Program-made: the position numbers and the translations under genes
Source: Anaerolineales bacterium UBA2232
GTDB lineage: Bacteria > Chloroflexota > Anaerolineae > UBA2200
DNA: 5,154 bases
NCBI GenBank assembly: GCA_002348045.1
Contig: DDYO01000187.1
Coordinates: forward strand, 1 to 5,154
Direction: 5' to 3'
Part shown: one piece after another, positions 1-5,154 of the stretch
How the letters are laid out: the number at the start of each line of letters is the position of its first letter
Numbering within the stretch: the stretch's first letter is position 1
The notes under the pieces: model-generated
Told to the model about the DNA's origin: nothing
Databases searched by the model: none
Seen by the model: the letters and a program-made list of their open reading frames with translations, nothing else

Positions 1-897
1 ATACAGCTCGCGGGCCAGGTAGCGGAACGTGCCCAGACCCATGCCCGTCAACCAAAAGTCCTCGATGCCCCATAGGGCCACCCGCCACAGCTGCACGCGA
101 AAGCCCCAGTTGAGCTCTCCGACGATCTCAATCGCGGCATCTGCCAGTAACGCGTTCTGCAATGAGAGCCGGCCTGAGGTCAGTCCAATCAGGATCACGG
201 CTGCACCCCCGAGCAACAAGGGCGCACGAACGCGCCGATCGACCCATGCCCATGTGATGACCACGCCCAATCCCAGGCCTAGCCAAGCACCACGCGACTG
301 GGTCAGCAGCAGCACCGCCGTGGTCAGGAGCGCGGAGACGCCGAGGCCTGCACGAACCCATCCGGAGCGTTTTGGTGTGCGAAGGAGCCAGACCAGAAGG
401 AGCCACTGCATAGGGATCGCCCATAACAGGACGCCAGCCAGCTCGTTGGGATGGATGCCAGGAGAGGTGCCAGCCCACGCCATAGCCAACGACAGACGTC
501 GCGTCAGCTCAGTGATGACAGGGATCTTGTCCATCCATCGTGTGCTCACCAGTCCCAGGCCAGCCACGCCAGTGGCGGCCAGCAGGAACAAGCCTATCAC
601 ATGCTGCAGTCGAGCCTCGCTCTCTACACAGGCGTTTGTCAAGACAAATGTCAGGATGCCAACCACCAGGCCGACGGCCTTGTTGACAGTGGCGGCCGGG
701 TAGGCGGTAACCGTCAGGCTGACGACCGTGAGCGCCAGCAGGATAGCGATAGGGACGTCGAACGGGGAGTGCAGCCGTGAGCGCCACGTTGACGACCTCA
801 AAGCCGGTCGCGGAGCTATTCCACCTCCGCGGCCAGAGGTCCCTAGTGGGCTGTTTTCAGTCTGCGTGTTCATGGGGGGCCGCTCAGAGTGCTTCAT
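1..897 (-). CDS. Second O-antigen ligase/polymerase-like membrane protein, C-terminus cut by left window edge
   Basis: Reading the minus strand from the ATG at 897 gives an open frame of 299 codons with no stop up to base 1, so the gene continues outside the window. It starts inside the TPR gene's stop (ATGA overlap), with GAGGTG at 914-909 as a possible ribosome site (11-nt spacer, rather long); a second in-frame ATG at 873 is an alternative. The first about 44 residues are hydrophilic and poorly conserved in appearance, then SPFDVPIAILLAL opens the membrane part. Hydrophobic segments lie near 46-64, 72-88, 97-117, 152-172, 181-199, 203-218 and 225-240. Family signatures: IHPNELAGVL near 148-157, TQSRGAWLGLG near 199-209 (the SRGAWLG motif typical of Wzy_C/O-antigen ligases), and loop residues R267 to F291 ending GMGLGTFRY. 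Expected activity is polymerisation of lipid-linked repeat units or transfer of the glycan to an acceptor on the outer face. It is more canonical than the ligase-like half of the upstream fusion, and the two look only distantly similar. Confidence 0.88.
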   Translation of the reverse strand, partial: MKHSERPPMNTQTENSPLGTSGRGGGIAPRPALRSSTWRSRLHSPFDVPIAILLALTVVSLTVTAYPAATVNKAVGLVVGILTFVLTNACVESEARLQHVIGLFLLAATGVAGLGLVSTRWMDKIPVITELTRRLSLAMAWAGTSPGIHPNELAGVLLWAIPMQWLLLVWLLRTPKRSGWVRAGLGVSALLTTAVLLLTQSRGAWLGLGLGVVITWAWVDRRVRAPLLLGGAAVILIGLTSGRLSLQNALLADAAIEIVGELNWGFRVQLWRVALWGIEDFWLTGMGLGTFRYLARELY

Positions 898-1871
898 GGC
901 GGTGGGCACACCTCAGCCACAGTGTCCTGCCCCGCCTCCCTAGCCAGCCGGCACCACTCTTGTGCCAGATCGGGGCGTTCCTGCCGCATCCAAAACTGGA
1001 TGATAACCCGCCAGATGCCCGCCTCATTACGCAGTCCCACGGCTTGGAGAAACTGCTCTTGCGCTTCGTCCGCCCTGGTCCAGTCCAGCAGGTACTGGGC
1101 CTGGCCGTAGCGAACCCGCAGCCACGCTTGATTGGGAAAAGCGCCTATGGCGTGACCCAGCTTTGTCTGCGCTTCCTGGTAGGCTGCCTGAGCCATCAAG
1201 GCCTGAGCCAGCACGGAATGTGCCTTCCAGCACTCCTGAGGAGTAGGCTCCGCGTCTGCGCACAGCCCAAGCGCGAGTTCAGCCGCTCTCTGTGCCTCCG
1301 GATTCATCCGCTGGCCAAGGAGCCAGTCAGCCCAGTCCAGCCAGGCTTGCAGCCTGTCGGCAGGGTCAAGCCAGCCAGCATCCCAGGTTATCGCCTCCTC
1401 CAGGTACTGCAGGGCCTCTCGGCTTCGATCCTGGCCTCTCAAGGCTTCGTATCGAGCATAGGCGAGGGTACTCCTCAGGCTATCATCCAGGCTCTCGGCC
1501 ACCGCCAGGTACTCCCACGCCAACTGAGGCGCTCCAGCTTGGCCCGCGGCGTCCGATCGTGTCAGCAAGTCAGCGGCAGTCCATCCGGCGTCCCGCCAAT
1601 GCCCGGCCGCTTGCAGGAGATCGTGGTTGAACAGAAAGACCAAGCCCAGCCCTCGATGGGCGGATCGATTGCCTTCGTCCCACGCCAACGCCCTCTGCAG
1701 CAAGTTCTGCGCAGCGCTCAGGGGCTGTACCGATGCCGTGGCCTGTCCTCCCCGCGCCCTGGCCAGCATCACCAGGCCCGCATTGCTCAATACCCGGCTC
1801 GCCAATTGGGGTCCACCGGACACCAGCAGCGCCAGGATCAGCGTGCCCCACCAGAGCCACCGCCGGGCCAT
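894..1871 (-). CDS. Membrane-anchored TPR-repeat protein
   Basis: A 325-residue protein beginning 9 bp after the fusion gene. The N-terminus (MARRWLWWGTLILALLVSGG) has basic residues followed by about 14 hydrophobic ones, a signal-anchor or signal peptide that would place the rest outside the cytoplasm; there is no lipobox Cys. Residues about 45-310 are Ala/Leu/Trp-rich helical repeats of TPR type. The clearest units lie near 126-160 (AYARYEALRG, then REALQYLEEAI), 207-240 (AHSVLAQALMAQAAYQEA), 244-272 (RVRYGQAQYLLDWTRADEA) and 277-307 (WRVIIQFWMRQERPDLAQEW); earlier repeats near 45-115 are more degenerate. No catalytic motif is seen. TPR domains bind proteins, and TPR segments are common beside or fused to Wzy/ligase-type membrane proteins, so a scaffold, chain-length or partner role for the flanking ligase-like proteins is plausible inference. 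Its TGA stop overlaps the ATG of the next gene (ATGA), suggesting translational coupling. A standalone function in another envelope process cannot be excluded. Confidence 0.88.
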   Translation of the reverse strand: MARRWLWWGTLILALLVSGGPQLASRVLSNAGLVMLARARGGQATASVQPLSAAQNLLQRALAWDEGNRSAHRGLGLVFLFNHDLLQAAGHWRDAGWTAADLLTRSDAAGQAGAPQLAWEYLAVAESLDDSLRSTLAYARYEALRGQDRSREALQYLEEAITWDAGWLDPADRLQAWLDWADWLLGQRMNPEAQRAAELALGLCADAEPTPQECWKAHSVLAQALMAQAAYQEAQTKLGHAIGAFPNQAWLRVRYGQAQYLLDWTRADEAQEQFLQAVGLRNEAGIWRVIIQFWMRQERPDLAQEWCRLAREAGQDTVAEVCPPP

Positions 1872-1876
1872 GCGCG

Positions 1877-1882
1877 CCGCCT
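1877..1882 (-). promoter_or_regulatory. Probable Shine-Dalgarno of the TPR gene, overlapping the upstream TAG stop
   Basis: On the minus strand the bases read AGGCGG, one mismatch from AGGAGG, and they share two bases with the TAG stop of the fusion gene (1883-1881). A 5-nt spacer leads to the ATG at 1871. The arrangement favours termination-coupled re-initiation on the downstream gene. The match is imperfect in GC-rich DNA, so this is moderate evidence. Confidence 0.5.
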
Positions 1883-4046
1883 ACGGTCTTTCCGGCGATA
1901 CGCCAGGCTCGCCTGGTGCCCGGCGCCGCAACAGACCCACACGCTGCAAGAGCAGGCGCCACAGGAACAAGGGGTTGCCCAGGAGATAGCGCCGCCACAG
2001 GCGGCGGGGCTCGATGAGTAGCCTACCCAGCCACTCCAATCCGTGATCGGTCATCCACCGCGGAGCGCGACGTGCCCGACCCGAAAGATAGTCAAACATC
2101 CCGCCACATGTCAGGCCCACAGTGGCGTCAACCCTCTCCCAGTTGTCCGCCAGCCAGCGTTCCTGCAGCGGCATGCCCAGTCCAACCACAAGGACGTCCG
2201 GTCGGGCCCGGTTGATCTCCTGGATGACCGCCTCATTGCCAGGGCTGCCCACCGAGTGGTCGAACAAGCCATGGTGCACGCCGACGATCCTCAGCGAAGG
2301 AAACCGTTGGACCATTCGCGCCGCCACCTCATCAGCCACGCCAGGAGCGGCGCCCAGGAAGAACAGGGACAGTTCCTCTCGGGCGCACCTCTCCGCCAAC
2401 TCCCAGCCCCAATCGGCCCAGGTTGCCCGGGGGGGCACCCACTCTCCCAACACCGCTCCTGCCAGCTGCAAACCCACACCATCTACCCTGACGACATCGG
2501 CCTTTTCCATCAACTCCCTCAGCCAGGGCTGCTGGTGGGCAAGGTTCAGGGAATGGGCGTTTCCTGACAGCACCAACGACCGTCGTCGCTCCCGCGCCCA
2601 CCGGTCGATCCAATCCAGCAACTCATCCTTGCTGCACACTTGGAGGCTAACGCCCAGGATGTTGATGCGGTTAGCCCCGTGTCTGGGCTTCACGGGATCA
2701 AAGACCCGACCGTGGCAGAGCACCAGACCCCACACCGTCCACAGCGCAACGCAAATGGACATGTCTGCCCACCAGATGCTAAACGCCTCTCGCACGTTAA
2801 AGCCCACCACGGCCAGCGCTGCCATTGCCCAGAAGGTGCTGTGCTTTGCTGGTGCACGCCACAGGCCTCTTACGATGAGGCGCCAGACAACCACAAGGAT
2901 TCCCAGGTACAGCGCTAGCCCCACCAAACCATGCTGAAAGAGCATTCCCAGATAGCTGTTGTGCGTCCCGGCAGAGAAATTGTCGCCCTGCCCTGGAATC
3001 GGCACCGGCCGGCCCCAGCCCGCGATCAGGTGTTGGGGCAACAGGCGGAGCGTGCCGGTCAGAATGCTGCTGCGAACGATAAAGCTGCCGGGACGGAACT
3101 GCACGATTGCCGCCTGCGCGAGAGTCATCAGCCGAGGGACGCCAAGGGCAAAGACCACGATCAGTGCTGGGACAAGGACGGCGACAACTGCGCTTATGGC
3201 AAGCTGTTTGGGCCTTCGGTGCAGGCCCAGCCGAAACACTACCCAGAGAATCACCTGGCCCGCAAACGCGACATACGCGGTCCGAGAACCTGTTCCGGCC
3301 AGGCAAATGACCAGGCCCACAGTCATCACTACGTTCGCCCAGCGCATCCAGCGACGGCTCACCTGTGCGCGCCAGGCCGCAAAGGGAATAAGGAGCACGC
3401 ACACCAGGCTAAAGCCACTGGGATACTGGGAAAAGCTTGACAGGCGAAAGGGCAGGTCCCGATACGGCGACTTGTCGACCCCCCAATTGCGCAGCAGTAT
3501 CAGCAGCATATCCCCAACCAAGCCCCTCATCAAGGGCCGCGGCAACACAAAACTCAGTACAGAGCGGATCGAAGTTCGCCACAAACCAGTGGCATAAGCA
3601 ACGCCTCCCGCAGTCATGTACGCCGCATAAATGCCCAGGCCTGTCCGCAATTGCCCCCATTCCTGCCGCGTGCGCGCGGCGCTGGCGAACAGCAGCAGCG
3701 ACAGTGCCATGGCCCACATCGTTGCCGTATCACGCAGGAGATTGTCCAGAGCACCTGACGTGATCCAGAACACCGGCACCGGCCACCACAGGGCCAGTAG
3801 AATGGCCAGGACAGCCGCCGGCTCCAGGATAAGGGGCTTCCGGCTCCGCACGAAACGAACCATCTCCCACGCCACAAAGACTGGCGGCAGGAACTGCTCG
3901 ATGCCCAGCCACCACCACAGGGGCCACAGGACGAGGAAGACCAGCCAGTCGGTGGCAAAGCTGGCCGTGAGGAACGGGATGCCGCGGCGGGCGCCACCGC
4001 GTTCGGTTGTCAGTTCCCCATCATGGAACACCTCAGCACTGGTCAC
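1881..4046 (-). CDS. O-antigen ligase/polymerase (Wzy_C-like) fused to WecG/TagA/CpsF (GT26) glycosyltransferase
   Basis: One uninterrupted 721-residue frame (735 if the ATG at 4088 were used). Residues about 28-445 are a polytopic membrane module with roughly 11-12 hydrophobic segments. It carries a GTGSRTAY motif near 251-258 and a long loop that ends in THNSYLGMLFQHG near 361-373; this fits the SR and H-N-x-Y-L signatures of the O-antigen ligase/polymerase superfamily, whose loop His is functionally important in WaaL. Residues about 461-700 match the WecG/TagA/CpsF family: NILGV near 462, SGNAHSLNLA near 494, VDGVGL with the candidate catalytic Asp522, GLGMPLQERW near 622-631, CGGMFDYLSG near 647-656, RAPRW near 660, LEWLGRL near 670-676, EPRRLWRRY near 679-687. 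The junction is a short linker of about 15 residues (about 2664-2708) with no convincing internal ribosome site. Family knowledge: GT26 enzymes add the second sugar to an undecaprenyl-diphosphate-linked monosaccharide in the cytoplasm, while Wzy/WaaL proteins act on the outer face. An even number of membrane spans would keep the GT26 domain cytoplasmic. Whether the membrane half is a polymerase or a ligase cannot be decided. Confidence 0.9.
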   Translation of the reverse strand: MTSAEVFHDGELTTERGGARRGIPFLTASFATDWLVFLVLWPLWWWLGIEQFLPPVFVAWEMVRFVRSRKPLILEPAAVLAILLALWWPVPVFWITSGALDNLLRDTATMWAMALSLLLFASAARTRQEWGQLRTGLGIYAAYMTAGGVAYATGLWRTSIRSVLSFVLPRPLMRGLVGDMLLILLRNWGVDKSPYRDLPFRLSSFSQYPSGFSLVCVLLIPFAAWRAQVSRRWMRWANVVMTVGLVICLAGTGSRTAYVAFAGQVILWVVFRLGLHRRPKQLAISAVVAVLVPALIVVFALGVPRLMTLAQAAIVQFRPGSFIVRSSILTGTLRLLPQHLIAGWGRPVPIPGQGDNFSAGTHNSYLGMLFQHGLVGLALYLGILVVVWRLIVRGLWRAPAKHSTFWAMAALAVVGFNVREAFSIWWADMSICVALWTVWGLVLCHGRVFDPVKPRHGANRINILGVSLQVCSKDELLDWIDRWARERRRSLVLSGNAHSLNLAHQQPWLRELMEKADVVRVDGVGLQLAGAVLGEWVPPRATWADWGWELAERCAREELSLFFLGAAPGVADEVAARMVQRFPSLRIVGVHHGLFDHSVGSPGNEAVIQEINRARPDVLVVGLGMPLQERWLADNWERVDATVGLTCGGMFDYLSGRARRAPRWMTDHGLEWLGRLLIEPRRLWRRYLLGNPLFLWRLLLQRVGLLRRRAPGEPGVSPERP

Positions 4047-4052
4047 ACACCG

Positions 4053-4061
4053 ACCTCCTCC
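4053..4061 (-). promoter_or_regulatory. Strong Shine-Dalgarno sequence fixing the start of the fusion gene
   Basis: On the minus strand these bases read GGAGGAGGT, an almost ideal anti-16S match. They are followed by 6 nt and then GTG at 4046-4044, in frame with the long membrane-protein gene. The upstream in-frame ATG at 4088 lies inside the end of the GT4 gene (20-bp overlap) and would place this ribosome site inside its coding sequence as Gly-Gly-Gly. The GTG start removes 14 residues (starting MRSCWHEDSG) that do not resemble a membrane-protein N-terminus. This site is therefore my reason for choosing GTG. Confidence 0.82.
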
Positions 4062-4068
4062 AGAGTCC

Positions 4069-5154
4069 TCATGCCAGCAGCTCCTCATACAGCGTGGCGA
4101 ACTCGCTCACCACCGTCTCTACCGACCAGCGCGGCGCCGCGTCAAAACACGCCCCGCTGAGTCCCCGCGCCAGGGAGGGATCCTTCGCCAGCCGGCCCAG
4201 CACCCCCTCCAGGTCATCCACATCACCTGCGGGCACCACAAAGCCAGTGCGTCCTTCCTCCACCAACTCCGGCATCCCTCCCGCTCTAGAAACAATCACT
4301 GGTTTCCCGTGAGCATAGGCCTCGACGATCACCCTTCCAAAGACCTCCGGCCACACCGACGGGACCACCATCACGTCGCAGTCAACCATCAACCGCTCCT
4401 TCAGGCCGCCAAACTGCGGACCGTGCACCGTAATCTGCTGGCTTCCTGCGTAGCGCTCCCGCAGCGCCTGCTCCAGGCTCCCCCCTCCCACAATGTCCAG
4501 GCGCAGGGTCGGGAACCTGGGCGCCAACCGGTCCACCGCCGCGCACAGGATATCCAGGCCTTTGATTTCCTCCAAACGCCCCAGGTACAGCACCCGCAGC
4601 CCCTCTTCCGACCCTCCAGAGCGGTCCCGGGTCGCCTGGCGCAAAGACGCCAGCGCCTGAAGCCCCAGGCCATGGGAGGGGTGAACCACCCGCTGCTTGG
4701 CAGCTGGGAAGAATCCGCAAGAGACGATGGTCTCCAGAGTGTAGCGGCTCTCACCCGTCACCGCGGCCACTTGCGCCGACCACGATGCCCGCAGCGCCTG
4801 ATACGGGCGCACGGGCCAGGCGCCCTGGCGCGCCATTTGTCCGAGGCGGCCCTTCAAGGTTCCCTCTGGGCTCATCAACTCATAGTCCACGCATGTCTGC
4901 ACGATGGGTGCTGCGCTGACTGACCGAGCAGCATGCCAGACCGAGGGGGAAAACCCGCGCAGCTTGCCCACGTGGACCACGTCCGGTTGCTCCTGCTCCA
5001 CGATGCGCCTGGCCACGCGGTAGGCGTGGGGGTTCCACACGTCCAGCATCTGCCAGACAGCCCGTTTCCACAGGGGCTGGCGGTTCTTTTCGGCAACCCA
5101 GTACAGGTTCCACGGTGAGAACCGGATGATCTTGAGCCGACCGTGAACCTCGGT
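4069..5154 (-). CDS. GT4-family glycosyltransferase, N-terminus cut by right window edge
   Basis: This frame is open to the right edge, so the visible 361 residues are the C-terminal bulk of a GT-B retaining glycosyltransferase; the ATG at 5049 is internal, because homologous-looking sequence (RFSPWNLYW, then WNPHAYRV) continues upstream of it. Seen in visible-residue numbering: a Rossmann-like N-domain with PDVVHVGK near 57-64 and VDYELMSPEGTL near 89-100; a C-domain opening with VLYLGRLEEIKG near 188-199 (R193 and K198 in the usual donor-phosphate positions); a glycine-rich IVGGGS turn near 221-226; and the GT4 signature PEVFGRVIVEA near 269-279, with E270 and E278 spaced as the E-x7-E motif. 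Family knowledge: such enzymes transfer a sugar from a nucleotide donor to a lipid-linked glycan at the inner face of the membrane. No signal peptide or membrane segment is visible. The gene ends 22 bp before the GTG start of the next gene, consistent with an operon. Donor and acceptor cannot be told from sequence. The common HTHN of this subgroup is HVGK here, so the acceptor-side pocket may differ. Confidence 0.93.
   Translation of the reverse strand, partial: TEVHGRLKIIRFSPWNLYWVAEKNRQPLWKRAVWQMLDVWNPHAYRVARRIVEQEQPDVVHVGKLRGFSPSVWHAARSVSAAPIVQTCVDYELMSPEGTLKGRLGQMARQGAWPVRPYQALRASWSAQVAAVTGESRYTLETIVSCGFFPAAKQRVVHPSHGLGLQALASLRQATRDRSGGSEEGLRVLYLGRLEEIKGLDILCAAVDRLAPRFPTLRLDIVGGGSLEQALRERYAGSQQITVHGPQFGGLKERLMVDCDVMVVPSVWPEVFGRVIVEAYAHGKPVIVSRAGGMPELVEEGRTGFVVPAGDVDDLEGVLGRLAKDPSLARGLSGACFDAAPRWSVETVVSEFATLYEELLA

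Noticed and set aside
29..703. Plus-strand open frame of 224 codons and several shorter minus-strand frames (e.g. 128-478, 509-787) at the left end
   Set aside because: The minus-strand frame from 897 to base 1 gives a clear O-antigen ligase-like membrane protein with SRGAWLG; the others are out-of-frame or antisense readings of it.
1872..1880. Intergenic promoter or terminator between genes
   Set aside because: The gaps (9 bp here, 22 bp at 4047-4068) are too short, and I see no convincing -35/-10 pair, hairpin with a T-run, or operator.
777..2021. Plus-strand open frame of 414 codons opposite the TPR gene
   Set aside because: Its translation is rich in Pro, Arg, Gln and Ser without any recognisable domain, and it lies antisense to a well-supported TPR gene. 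Long antisense frames are expected in GC-rich DNA.
2691..2693. In-frame GTG at the junction as a separate start for the GT26 domain
   Set aside because: No Shine-Dalgarno-like sequence precedes it and there is no stop upstream in the frame, so a single fused product is the simpler reading.
3631..4923. Plus-strand open frame of 430 codons opposite the GT4 gene and the start of the fusion gene
   Set aside because: It spans two convincing minus-strand genes and their boundary, is rich in His, Arg, Pro and Gln, and shows no domain or good ribosome site; it is a shadow.

Overview
The window is a gene-dense piece of a bacterial cell-surface polysaccharide (O-antigen, capsule or exopolysaccharide) assembly locus. 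All four genes lie on the minus strand, so transcription runs from the right edge towards the left edge. Spacing is very tight (22 bp, 9 bp and a 4-bp ATGA overlap), which suggests one operon entered and left inside the window. No promoter, terminator, RNA gene, mobile element or CRISPR array is visible. The DNA is GC-rich, and this produces many long open frames on the opposite strand that look like shadows. The protein style (Wzy/ligase-like proteins next to TPR proteins, and a GT4 enzyme with an 'RFSP..LYW' start) reminds me of Chloroflexota (Anaerolineae-like) genomes. That assignment is an impression from memory, not a tested result.

Layout in transcription order: (1) 5154-4069, a GT4-family glycosyltransferase whose N-terminus lies beyond the right edge. 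(2) 4046-1881, a long polytopic membrane protein of the O-antigen ligase/polymerase (Wzy_C) type, continuous with a C-terminal WecG/TagA/CpsF (GT26) glycosyltransferase domain. Its best start is a GTG behind a near-perfect Shine-Dalgarno sequence, not the upstream ATG. (3) 1871-894, a membrane-anchored TPR-repeat protein. (4) 897-1, a second O-antigen ligase-like membrane protein, cut by the left edge after 299 residues. No complete plus-strand gene is supported.

How they may work together: the GT4 enzyme and the GT26 domain would add sugars to a lipid-linked (probably undecaprenyl-diphosphate) intermediate on the cytoplasmic face. The two polytopic Wzy/ligase-like proteins would polymerise the exported repeat unit or transfer it to its final acceptor on the outer face. 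The TPR protein, placed between them and apparently exposed on the outer face, could be a scaffold or chain-length/partner factor. The most notable points are the fusion of a late-stage polymerase/ligase with an early-stage cytoplasmic glycosyltransferase, and two ligase-like proteins flanking a TPR gene. The TPR gene is also in the same reading frame as the fusion gene, separated from it by a single TAG.
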